Shown in pieces: positions 46,715-56,037 of a stretch of 64,000 nt of DNA (the stretch's first letter is position 1; every line of letters starts with the position of its first letter). The notes below the pieces were generated by a model. It was not told where the DNA came from. It saw only the letters and a program-made list of their open reading frames with translations, and searched no databases. Source of the stretch: Pelagicoccus sp. SDUM812002 (GTDB lineage: Bacteria > Verrucomicrobiota > Verrucomicrobiia > Opitutales > Opitutaceae); the NCBI RefSeq assembly GCF_031127835.1, contig NZ_JARXHX010000008.1, forward strand, positions 62,001 through 126,000, in the 5' to 3' direction. A program made the translations under genes and the position numbers.

Positions 46715-49700
46715 ATGTTTAATTCGAGACGGCCTGTGTTGGCCTTGGTGACGGCTCACTGTTTTTTAGTCTTTAATGGGTTTCTTGCTGCAGCGCAGGG
46801 CCTTGATCGCCGGCCATTCGAAACGCCACAGATTGATGGGGAAGAGGGCATTCGACTACGTGCCTTGCATTCAGATCAGACGGGGTTGAATGAGGTCAAC
46901 GAGTACAATGACCCGAGGGCTTGGGGCACACTGTTCAGAGAGTTTAATAATGGATCCCTCGGAACAGGATTAGCGGTTGGTGACTACGATCGGGATGGAA
47001 AACCGGATGTCGGAATAGCGTACAAGACGGGCGAATTTCGACTCTATCGGAACTTGGGCGATAACCGTTTCTTAGATGTGTCGGAAGATTCGGGTGTTAA
47101 AGTGCAGGAATCGTTTTTCGACCGGTCATTCGCCTTTTTTAAGTCCGACGATACTAGCGAGAAGCCGTGGAACCAGGGCGTATCCTTTGTGGATATCGAT
47201 AACAATGGCTGGTTGGATTTGTACGTTTGCCGATTTAATGAGCCTAACCAGCTGTTCATAAATCAGAGAGATGGAACATTTGAAGAAGAAGCAGAGAGCC
47301 GAGGCCTTGATCTCAAAGATTCAAGTGTTATGGCATCGTTTTTCGACTACGACCGAGATGGCTTATTGGATGTTTACATCCAAACAAATTTACTGAGCTT
47401 TTCGGGCCAACCAGATGGGCGCGAAGATTTTTTGTACCGAAACATTGGAGACGGTTATTTTGAGGATGTGTCTAGTTCGTTGGATGTACGTCCAGAAACT
47501 CAGGGACACTCAGCGATTTGGTGGGATTACGATGGAGACGGGTGGTTTGATCTCTATGTAGCCAACGATTTTGCAGTACCTGATCTCCTGTATCGTAATA
47601 ATGGGGACGGAACATTTAGTGACGTTGCGTCCGAAGTATTGCCTTTAGTTCCGTACTCGGCGATGGGCTGTGATATTGCTGATGTTAATGGAGATGGACG
47701 CTTGGATTTGTTCGTAGCGGATATGGCAGCTACGACACGGTTCAAAGACCACCGCACTATGGTGTCCGCTCGCTTTGCGCCTATTGAGCGAATGGTAGGA
47801 AAGGCCATTCAACGACCGCGAAATTGTCTATTTCTTGCTACGCCATCAGGTTATCTGCGGGAGGCGGCCTTTGCTGCGGGGCTAGACGCCACAGACTGGA
47901 CTTGGAGTCCGCGTTTTGAAGATCTGGACAACGATGGTTTTGAGGACCTCTTCGTTACGAATGGAATGAATCGGGAGCATCATAATTTAGATCTCCTGGT
48001 TAAAGTGGCGAGAGCTCGATCGGCAACCGCTAGAATCGCAATCTTAAAGAATTCGCCCGTTTTGGAGGAGCGCGATTTGTTGTTTAAAGGAGGGGATGGT
48101 TTGTTATTCCGCGAGCTCGACGCGTCTAGCGGAATCGAAGAAGCTGGTGTCTCGTTTGGCTCTGCATCGGGGGATTTCGATAACGATGGCGACCTCGACT
48201 TCGTGGTAGCTCGTTTCAACGAACCCCCTTTGATATATCGTAATGATTCTAAGAGTGGGAATAGAGTCATATTCGAATTAGAGGGAGTTAAATCCAACTC
48301 GTTCGGGATCGGATCGATAGTTTCATTACGCACAGAAGGTGGTGTCCAAACCAAGCAGTTGTCGAATGCCCGAGGCTACCAGTCTACGAGCGAACCGATC
48401 GTGCATTTCGGATTAGGCAAGAACGCTGTTGTGGAAGAGCTGACCGTAAAGTGGCCGAGTGGAATCGTCGACGTGTGGCAGGACTTGGAAGCCGGGTCTC
48501 GCTATCGCTTACGAGAAGGGAGCACTGGATCGGATGAGACGAAAGAATCGTCCGGAGGAGGACGACTTTTCGAAGTTGTCCAGCTTGATAGTGAAGGTGA
48601 AAACGTTGACCGCTCGGTTTTAAAGATGCCTAGAAAAAGAGACGACCTCCTAGAGCCGTGGTCGAGCGAACCTCAGGGGCCAAGTCTTGTCTTGGGAGAT
48701 TTTAACTCAAATGGGAAAACAGATGCTCTACTTGGAGGTACCAATAACAGCTCCCCGAGCTTGATCCAGGACTTAGTTGCACCGTGGACCTCAGCGAGCT
48801 TAAAGGCTTTAGAAGTAGGTTCGGGAATTGGGCCGAACCTAGCCTTCGATGCCAACGAGGATGGATATCTGGACCTTCTTGTTTCTAATATCGGAGAAAC
48901 CGCAGTAAAGCCTATCGCGGGGGCGGGTGTTGAATTGTATCTGGGAAATGGAGACGGCAATTTCAAAATGGACACGAGCTCACTGTTCCCTGATGTTTCA
49001 GTTTTGGCGGGGGTGATAGCAGCTGCGGATTTCGACAGGGATGGCTACTTGGACATTTTTATCAGCGGTAGCATTCCGAAAAACAAAGACGCGATTTTGT
49101 CTCGAAGCGCTTTGCTTATGACGAATGGGGCACGATGGGAGGACTTCGCTGCGCTTCGACTGCCGAACGAGGGGCAAATAGGCATTGTGACGGCAGGCAT
49201 CTGCTCAGACGTCGACTTGGATGGTTGGGTCGATTTAGTACTTTCCACTTCTTGGGGTACGCCGCTATTCTTGCGTAACGAAGCCGGCGAACGATTTACG
49301 GATGCTACTGAGGAATGGGGCTTTTCAAGTGCGGGAAGCGGATGGTGGACCTCTATCGCTGCTGCGGACCTTAATTCCGACGGAAAATTGGATTATGTGC
49401 TCGGTAATGCTGGATTGAATACCATTTATCGGGCTAGTGAAGAAGATCCAATTGAAATGCTATTTGGAAAGTTTGGCAGCCGAGGTAAGTCTTCATTTTT
49501 AGAGTTTGAGCGTGTGGATGGAGTTCGTTACCCGCGTCGGAATCGGTTCGATTTGATTTCGGTCTACCCCGAGCTACGACAACTGATTGGAACCTCAGAT
49601 AAGTTTGCGGAGATGTCTTTGGAGCAAATCTTCTCGCCGGAGTCCCTGGCAGACGCGGAAGTTTATCGAGTGAGTGAACTACGCAGCGGCCTTCTTTTGA

Positions 49701-50362
49701 GCAGTGAAAAAGGACCTTATCGATTCCAGCCACTCCCAAGCCTCGCTCAGCTAGGAGCTACCCAAGGAATCGCCTTGGGTGATTGGAATGCCGATACTCA
49801 TGTGGACATCGCCTTGGTACAGAATTCATCCACTGCAGTGTCGGGTCCTTGGTATGGAGGTATCGGTTTGCTGCTGCAGGGTGACGGACAGGGTGGGTTT
49901 GAGGAGCTTGCTTCCGGGAGTTCAGGTTTCGTGGTACCTGGAGAGGGACGTGCTCTCGGTACCCTGGACTTCAATAGAGATGGTTGGCCTGACCTACTCG
50001 CGACTCGAGGTGCGAAGGATCCAATTCTTTTTATGAACAAAAGGGTTCGAGAGAGAGCTTCATTGACGATTTCGTTGTCCCAAGTAGGGACGAATCCTTC
50101 TGCGCTCGGATCCAAGATCCGGGTGGGGTATCATGATGGAAGTGTTCGAGTGGGAGAGTTGTATTCGACTAATGGGCACTCGACTCAATCGGAAGCAATA
50201 ATGTCCTTCGGCTATTCGAGGACGGCGGTTATCGACTTTATCGAAGTGCATTGGCCCGATGGGACCGTTGACGAGTTTGATATCGAGGACGTTGAATCGG
50301 GGGCGCTTAGAATTGAGAGAGGTACTTCTAGGCTGCTTTGGCTCGAGGAAGATCGAAGCTAA
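46715..50362 (+). CDS. Large FG-GAP/ASPIC-UnbV (CRTAC1-like) surface protein, duplicated architecture
   Basis: A 1,215-residue protein from ATG 46715, chosen because it opens the signal peptide (PVLALVTAHCFLVFNGFLAAA); an in-frame GTG lies 60 bases upstream. About 14 calcium-binding FG-GAP/VCBS motifs are seen, for example DYDRDGKPDV, DIDNNGWLDL, DYDGDGWFDL, DVNGDGRLDL, DFDRDGYLDI and DFNRDGWPDL. Two ASPIC/UnbV domains follow propeller blocks, at about residues 514-609 (SNSFGIGSIVSLRT...VKWPSG) and 1117-1202 (ALGSKIRVGY...VHWPDG). The chain is therefore two CRTAC1-like halves in tandem. It probably binds glycans at the cell surface in cooperation with the TonB receptor (inference). Confidence 0.9.
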   Translation: MFNSRRPVLALVTAHCFLVFNGFLAAAQGLDRRPFETPQIDGEEGIRLRALHSDQTGLNEVNEYNDPRAWGTLFREFNNGSLGTGLAVGDYDRDGKPDVGIAYKTGEFRLYRNLGDNRFLDVSEDSGVKVQESFFDRSFAFFKSDDTSEKPWNQGVSFVDIDNNGWLDLYVCRFNEPNQLFINQRDGTFEEEAESRGLDLKDSSVMASFFDYDRDGLLDVYIQTNLLSFSGQPDGREDFLYRNIGDGYFEDVSSSLDVRPETQGHSAIWWDYDGDGWFDLYVANDFAVPDLLYRNNGDGTFSDVASEVLPLVPYSAMGCDIADVNGDGRLDLFVADMAATTRFKDHRTMVSARFAPIERMVGKAIQRPRNCLFLATPSGYLREAAFAAGLDATDWTWSPRFEDLDNDGFEDLFVTNGMNREHHNLDLLVKVARARSATARIAILKNSPVLEERDLLFKGGDGLLFRELDASSGIEEAGVSFGSASGDFDNDGDLDFVVARFNEPPLIYRNDSKSGNRVIFELEGVKSNSFGIGSIVSLRTEGGVQTKQLSNARGYQSTSEPIVHFGLGKNAVVEELTVKWPSGIVDVWQDLEAGSRYRLREGSTGSDETKESSGGGRLFEVVQLDSEGENVDRSVLKMPRKRDDLLEPWSSEPQGPSLVLGDFNSNGKTDALLGGTNNSSPSLIQDLVAPWTSASLKALEVGSGIGPNLAFDANEDGYLDLLVSNIGETAVKPIAGAGVELYLGNGDGNFKMDTSSLFPDVSVLAGVIAAADFDRDGYLDIFISGSIPKNKDAILSRSALLMTNGARWEDFAALRLPNEGQIGIVTAGICSDVDLDGWVDLVLSTSWGTPLFLRNEAGERFTDATEEWGFSSAGSGWWTSIAAADLNSDGKLDYVLGNAGLNTIYRASEEDPIEMLFGKFGSRGKSSFLEFERVDGVRYPRRNRFDLISVYPELRQLIGTSDKFAEMSLEQIFSPESLADAEVYRVSELRSGLLLSSEKGPYRFQPLPSLAQLGATQGIALGDWNADTHVDIALVQNSSTAVSGPWYGGIGLLLQGDGQGGFEELASGSSGFVVPGEGRALGTLDFNRDGWPDLLATRGAKDPILFMNKRVRERASLTISLSQVGTNPSALGSKIRVGYHDGSVRVGELYSTNGHSTQSEAIMSFGYSRTAVIDFIEVHWPDGTVDEFDIEDVESGALRIERGTSRLLWLEEDRS

Positions 50363-50564
50363 GAGGGCAGGCTTCTATCAAACTATATACGAATGATCAC
50401 CATGGAAATATTATGTTGTAGGCCCTCAGGAGGTAGCATCCTGAAGGTTGAAGATCTCAAGATAGTAGTAGGTCGCTTGTTCGCTGTCTTGGGTCCTTGT
50501 TTAGTGAGAAAAGCGGCTCGCCCACCTTCGGGATCGTGCAGTTCTCTAGTCTCCGATACTTCTT

Positions 50565-52979
50565 ATGATTAGACGAATTGATATAAATGCTTGGCGGAGG
50601 TTGGGGATCGTCGCGGTTGCGCTTCTGGTCTTAGGTCTGGGGCATTTCTCGAGAATCGAGCACATTGACTATGTGTCTGAACTAGGTGGTGGGAGCGCTA
50701 TCGAGATAGATCGTCAATCGTCGACTGGATACGAGGAGGGCAGGCGGAAGCTTATCGTACCTCAGAGGAATGTACGGACCTATCAGTGGATAATGCAGGG
50801 TCAACAGATGATTGACGAAGGGACGTTTGATCTGAAACGGGTAAATTACGACAATGCACCAGACGGTCGTCCTGTTTTAACACCCTCGTTGTACCGTTGG
50901 TGGTTGATTGGGCTCGCATGGCTTATTTCCATTTTCACAGGCGTTCCCCTGGGTGTGTCAGTGGAGAGGGCCGCGCTTTATGCTGATCCTATTTTACAGG
51001 TTCTAGCTATCGTTTTTGCGTCTGTGTTATTGAGGCGCTTATCATGGAGAAGCACTCTTCTATTCGCTGCTGGGGCTATCGCCCTCTTTCCGCTCGGAGC
51101 TAGCTTTTTCCCGGGGCAAGCGGATGACACTGCGCTAGGAATTATCTTCAGCTTCTTCGCAGTCCTGCCGTTGCTGATCCCCTTAGTTGAGTCCTGCAAT
51201 CGAGATGAGATTGTGGCATCCAAGCGAATGGCGATTATTGCGGGAATCTCCGGTGGTTTTTCACTTTGGTTAAGCCCTAGCGGAGGTGGCGTTTTGATAT
51301 TAGCTCTCGCTTTCGCGGGTGGCTTGAAATGGGCTTTAGGGCATGTCCGCAAGAAGCAGGACAAAAGTGCAATCAAGGGTCTTCCGGATGTCGCTTGGCG
51401 AGCGTGGGCTTGGAGTGGCTGCATCTCTGTATTAACTATTTGGTTACTAGAGAACGGCATTCGCGTTCTTGATTCTTCTTCTTGGGGTATGGGACTTGTC
51501 AACCCAGTTTACGCAGTGGTTTGGCTTTGCGTGGGGGAGTTGCTTGTTTTCCTAAGGGGTGTTAGTCCTTCGTCGGGACGAAGGAAAGTCATTCAAGCTG
51601 GCACTCTGGTTCTCTTGAGTACTGCGGGCCTAATACTGATCATGACTTCCGAAACGGACTGGGCGGTAAATCAGGTAGGGTTGGATCTTTCTCGAGCGTC
51701 GTTACCGGAAGATTCAGGAAGCACAATCAAGTTCTTAGCGGAAGGGGGAGCCAATCCGTTGGTAATCGTAACCTTGTGCATCCCAATTTTAATAGGTGTA
51801 TTCGCGATCGTCTATCTGTCGAGTACAAGGCGACCGGTAGCTGAACAAGGGATCGTGCTATTGGGTCTTGTTCCCATTGTAGTCGCATTGACGCTCGCTG
51901 TTTTCGCTATGGGATGGTGGGCTCATTTTCAAATACTTGCTCTTGGTTTGGCGACAGTTGCCGTATCAATAAAAAAAATACAAGGGTGGTACCGAACTGC
52001 CAATGTTGGAGTGGTGGTTTGCTCTCTGGTCGTTGGATCATCGTTGGTTTTTAAGGATCAGTTTTCGGATTCAGGTGATGCAGTCAGCGAAGTAGAGCTC
52101 ATTTCTCTAGTGGAGCGAGATCTCGCGAATTGGCTCTCGCTGCGACAAAATCCCGAGCGTCCGGTGATCTTGACCTCGCCGAACACAGCGGCAGCTCTCG
52201 CATATTTCGGAAACCTAAAAGTTCTAAGTACTCCGTATCCAGAAAACATTGAAGGATTTTCAGCTGCGGTGCGTTTATGTGCTGCTGCTACAGCAGATGA
52301 AGCCCAAGCGATTGCGGATGGCAGGTCTGTGGATTTCATCATTGATCCATCTTGGGACCCCTATTTGGAGCAGTACTCAATAATCGGAAGCAACGAGATC
52401 GATCAATCGTTTGCGCTCCTTCTCAAGCAGTGGCTGCCTCCGTTGTGGCTCAGGCCCATGAGGTATGACATTCCTCATGTAGATGGTTTCGAAAACGAGC
52501 GAGTGGTTATTTTCAGGACCATAGAGAATCAGATGCAAGAGGACGCCTTGGCCCGCTTGACCGAGTATTTCATCGATTCTAGATCAGCTGAGAATGCGAT
52601 GAAGGTGCATGCAGCATTGGCGATGGGTTTTCCAGACAGGTTGGTCACTCATCTCACGCGTGCAGAGCTTGCTCTAGCACTGGGAGATAAGGGTAAGCTG
52701 AACGAGGCGGTCTCAGCTTTGCGCGGTACGATTCAAAGGGGAAACGTGGACTATCTAGACTGGGATTTGAGGGTGAATCTGGCGCTCGTGTTAATTGGCG
52801 CCAATGAGATCGAAGAGGCGAAGAAGCAGTTGGAAATTTGCGTCCAGGAAGCGACGGATGAGAAACTGAGACAGCTGTCGGATGGTGCCTTAGAATCGTT
52901 CAGGAAGATACTAGACGCCTTGAACTGGAAGTTGCCATCGGAAGATTTGGATCGATATCTCGCTGAAATGGTACGTTGA
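50565..52979 (+). CDS. Polytopic membrane protein, GT-C/oligosaccharyltransferase-like, with helical-repeat tail
   Basis: An 804-residue protein. The first helix is at about 12-27. A periplasmic loop contains QRNVRTYQWIMQGQQMIDEG, DNAPDGRPVLTPSLYRWW and then VERAALYADPILQVLA, reminiscent of STT3/GT-C enzymes (acidic and aromatic residues in the first loop, and FFPGQADDTALG in the second). Around ten further hydrophobic helices run to about residue 490. Residues 500-640 form a soluble domain and the last 150 residues look like TPR helices (LTRAELALALGDKGKLNEA, NLALVLIGANEIEEAKKQL). I am not sure of catalytic identity. It may glycosylate exported proteins or move lipid-linked sugars. It follows the CRTAC1-like gene by 200 bp. 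Confidence 0.5.
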   Translation: MIRRIDINAWRRLGIVAVALLVLGLGHFSRIEHIDYVSELGGGSAIEIDRQSSTGYEEGRRKLIVPQRNVRTYQWIMQGQQMIDEGTFDLKRVNYDNAPDGRPVLTPSLYRWWLIGLAWLISIFTGVPLGVSVERAALYADPILQVLAIVFASVLLRRLSWRSTLLFAAGAIALFPLGASFFPGQADDTALGIIFSFFAVLPLLIPLVESCNRDEIVASKRMAIIAGISGGFSLWLSPSGGGVLILALAFAGGLKWALGHVRKKQDKSAIKGLPDVAWRAWAWSGCISVLTIWLLENGIRVLDSSSWGMGLVNPVYAVVWLCVGELLVFLRGVSPSSGRRKVIQAGTLVLLSTAGLILIMTSETDWAVNQVGLDLSRASLPEDSGSTIKFLAEGGANPLVIVTLCIPILIGVFAIVYLSSTRRPVAEQGIVLLGLVPIVVALTLAVFAMGWWAHFQILALGLATVAVSIKKIQGWYRTANVGVVVCSLVVGSSLVFKDQFSDSGDAVSEVELISLVERDLANWLSLRQNPERPVILTSPNTAAALAYFGNLKVLSTPYPENIEGFSAAVRLCAAATADEAQAIADGRSVDFIIDPSWDPYLEQYSIIGSNEIDQSFALLLKQWLPPLWLRPMRYDIPHVDGFENERVVIFRTIENQMQEDALARLTEYFIDSRSAENAMKVHAALAMGFPDRLVTHLTRAELALALGDKGKLNEAVSALRGTIQRGNVDYLDWDLRVNLALVLIGANEIEEAKKQLEICVQEATDEKLRQLSDGALESFRKILDALNWKLPSEDLDRYLAEMVR

Positions 52980-53255
52980 GACCTTGGCAGGCGAAATCTT
53001 ATGGCCGATGCTAATGTAATAAATTAATTCTGTTTATATACAGTGATTAGTACTATTTGCGATATGGATTTTTCATCGATAGGAATTTTAGCGATAGCTT
53101 CAGTCGCTCAGCGCTTACGGGCTGGATTTGAATTGGATTTTTTTGGCGGAATTTTACGGGTGAAAACGTGTAGGAGATTGATTCGATAGATCCGGCATGC
53201 CTCGTTTGAAGAGCTCAATTTTGGCCAGATCGCTCTTGGTACCTCACTTTTTGAT

Positions 53256-55871
53256 ATGAATAGACTACTAACCTCGATTTTAAGCGTCCTCATTGTGGTG
53301 ACTGCCGTCTCTCAACCGTTTCCATACCAGGATCCCGAATTGAGCTTTGAAGAGCGTGCCAAGGATTTAATTTCTCGGCTTACCTTAGAGGAAAAGGCTG
53401 CTCTGATGTGCGATCAGTCTGAGCCGATTCCTCGTTTGGGCATCAAGCGCTTCAATTGGTGGAGCGAAGCTTTGCACGGTTACGCTAACAACGACGATGT
53501 AACTGTATTTCCTGAGCCGATCGGGATGGCAGCCTCTTTTAATGACGATCTCGTCTATCAAATCTTCGACGCGGTTTCGGACGAGGGGAGAGCGAAGTAC
53601 CACCAGTGGATAAACGATGGAAACGAAAACAAGCGCTTCCTCAGTCTCTCCGTCTGGACGCCCAATGTTAACATCTTTCGTGATCCACGGTGGGGACGTG
53701 GACAAGAGACTTATGGCGAAGACCCCTTTCTAACATCAAGGATGGGTGTTTCGGTCGTCAAGGGGTTGCAAGGCCCCGAAGACGCTAAGTACCGCAAGCT
53801 CCTTGCCTGCGCGAAGCATTACGCAGTGCACTCTGGTCCGGAATGGAGCCGGCATGAGCTTAATCTCAACAATGTTGATCCCAGAGTGCTCTACGAAACC
53901 TATTTGCCTGCCTTCAAGGCCTTAGTGCAGGAAGCCGATGTACGGCAGGTCATGTGCGCGTATCAGCGCTTGAACGACGAGCCATGTTGCGGAAGTCGTC
54001 AGCTGTTGCAGCGTATTTTGCGCGAAGAGTGGGGATTTGAGCACATCGTTGTATCGGATTGTGGAGCGATCACCGACTTCTACACGACGCATAATGTATC
54101 CTCTGATCCAGTACATGCAGCTACGAAAGCAGTCCTAGCCGGTACCGACGTAGAGTGTATTTGGGAAAATTATCCCTTCGCGACCCTACCTGAAGCGGTT
54201 GAAAGAAAGCTGCTCGACGAGTCTGATATCGACAAGAGTTTGATGCGGACCTTGGTCGGTCGATTCGAACTGGGAGAAATGGACGACGACTCCATCGTGC
54301 CTTGGGCTCAAATATCAGCCTCTGTCTTAAATAACGAAAAGCATCGGAGACTAGCTCTGGATATGGCACGTCAGTCGCTGACACTGCTTCAGAACGAAGA
54401 CGATATCCTGCCTCTTTCCAAAGATGCAGAGAGAATTGCAGTGATCGGCCCGAACGCGGATGACGAGCCCATGCTCTGGGGTAACTACAACGGTACGCCA
54501 GTTCGCACGATCACAATACTTGAGGGAGTAAAGTCTAAGATATCCGAAAAACGGATACTTTACGACAAAGGTTGCGACTTGGTGGAAGATAAGGTGACAG
54601 AAAGCTACATCGCTAACGCCTCTATCGGAGGCAAGGCCGGCTTCAAGGCAAGTTATTGGAACAACCCAGAACGCGACGGCGAGTCAGTCGCTATCGATCA
54701 GATTGCTAACCCACTTAAGAAGACAACTGCGGGACAGCACGAATTCGCATCAGGGGTGAAGCTCGAGGGCTTCTCTGCGTTGTATGAGACTGAGTTTGTA
54801 CCGGAAGTCAGCGAAGAGATCATATTTAAGGGGGGAGCCACGGGTTATTTTGAATTGTTGGTGAATGGTGAGTCCATTCAGAGGTACGAAAATTGGCGTA
54901 CCCTGCCATCGCGCCAACCCTTTGTTGTCGAGGCTGGGAAGTCCTATAAGATCGAAATTCGCTATGCTCAATTGAACAACTGGCAAGCGAACATCGAGTT
55001 TACCTTCGGCAAGGAAGTCGACGTAGACTACACCCGCCTGATAGAAAAGCTGGAAGGAATCGAGACGGTCGTCTTTGTGGGTGGACTTTCAGGTCAACTC
55101 GAAGGTGAGGAGATGCCTGTTTCGTTTCCGGGATTCAAGGGTGGTGACCGAACGGATATCGAGTTGCCTGCCGTGCAACGTAATTGCCTGAAAGCTCTCA
55201 AGGAAAGCGGTAAAAAGGTGGTATTCGTGAATTGTTCCGGATCTGCCATTGCCTTGACGCCTGAGACCGAGTCTTGCGATGCGATTCTGCAAGCTTGGTA
55301 CGCAGGTGAGTCCGGAGGACAAGCGATAGCCGATGTATTGTTTGGTGACTACAATCCATCAGGTAAACTTCCGATCACGTTTTACAAGAGCTCTGACCAG
55401 TTGAACGATTTCGAAGATTATTCCATGGAAGGGCGGACCTACCGTTACATGGAGGATGCCCTTTACCCGTTTGGTTACGGATTGAGCTATACTGAATTCG
55501 AACTCGGTACCGCGAAATTGAGTAAGAAGAAACTAACTACGACCGATTCCGTAACGCTTACAGTCCCAGTTCGCAATGTCGGTGATCGCGATGGTCTCGA
55601 GGTTGTACAAGTATACATCCGCAAGGAGAACGATGTCGATGGACCGCTTAAGAGCCTGAAAGGATTCGCACGCGTCGAGGTGCCAGCCGGGAAGAGCGGC
55701 GTGGCAACCATCGAGCTTCCGCCATCATCCTTCGAATTCTACGATTGGGAGCAGCGTGGCATGGCAATCACGCCCGGCGTCTATGAAATCTATTACGGGA
55801 CGAGTTCTGACGATGGGGACTTGAAGCGCACAAAAATCTCCCTTTTCGGTGGCGAAAATGGAGGTGTTTGA
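53256..55871 (+). CDS. GH3 beta-glycosidase with PA14 insert, probable beta-xylosidase
   Basis: An 871-residue secreted enzyme; signal peptide LLTSILSVLIVVTAVS. The N-terminal GH3 barrel has RLGIKRFNWWSEALHG, DPRWGRGQETYGEDP, the K-H pair in LLACAKHYAVHSGPEWSRH, and nucleophile Asp268 in HIVVSDCGAITDFY. The second GH3 domain is split by a PA14 module (about residues 455-585), which usually extends the active-site pocket. A fibronectin-III-like domain closes the chain (about 760-865). The NWWSEALHG and GPEWSRH details resemble xylan 1,4-beta-xylosidases/arabinosidases of GH3, so release of xylose from xylo-oligosaccharides is the best guess. Confidence 0.9.
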   Translation: MNRLLTSILSVLIVVTAVSQPFPYQDPELSFEERAKDLISRLTLEEKAALMCDQSEPIPRLGIKRFNWWSEALHGYANNDDVTVFPEPIGMAASFNDDLVYQIFDAVSDEGRAKYHQWINDGNENKRFLSLSVWTPNVNIFRDPRWGRGQETYGEDPFLTSRMGVSVVKGLQGPEDAKYRKLLACAKHYAVHSGPEWSRHELNLNNVDPRVLYETYLPAFKALVQEADVRQVMCAYQRLNDEPCCGSRQLLQRILREEWGFEHIVVSDCGAITDFYTTHNVSSDPVHAATKAVLAGTDVECIWENYPFATLPEAVERKLLDESDIDKSLMRTLVGRFELGEMDDDSIVPWAQISASVLNNEKHRRLALDMARQSLTLLQNEDDILPLSKDAERIAVIGPNADDEPMLWGNYNGTPVRTITILEGVKSKISEKRILYDKGCDLVEDKVTESYIANASIGGKAGFKASYWNNPERDGESVAIDQIANPLKKTTAGQHEFASGVKLEGFSALYETEFVPEVSEEIIFKGGATGYFELLVNGESIQRYENWRTLPSRQPFVVEAGKSYKIEIRYAQLNNWQANIEFTFGKEVDVDYTRLIEKLEGIETVVFVGGLSGQLEGEEMPVSFPGFKGGDRTDIELPAVQRNCLKALKESGKKVVFVNCSGSAIALTPETESCDAILQAWYAGESGGQAIADVLFGDYNPSGKLPITFYKSSDQLNDFEDYSMEGRTYRYMEDALYPFGYGLSYTEFELGTAKLSKKKLTTTDSVTLTVPVRNVGDRDGLEVVQVYIRKENDVDGPLKSLKGFARVEVPAGKSGVATIELPPSSFEFYDWEQRGMAITPGVYEIYYGTSSDDGDLKRTKISLFGGENGGV

Positions 55872-56037
55872 GGATACGGCCCGATGTTTGAAACCTACTA
55901 TCAAGCGGTCCAATGCGAGAGCCTCGTGGAGTTTAGAATGCTCGCCAGCGTAGGGTTTCCTGCGGTTTCGGAACCGATTTGCTAAAAAATAGGACTCTCA
56001 GAAATTGAATTTACCCCTAACCATAACCCAAAAAAAT

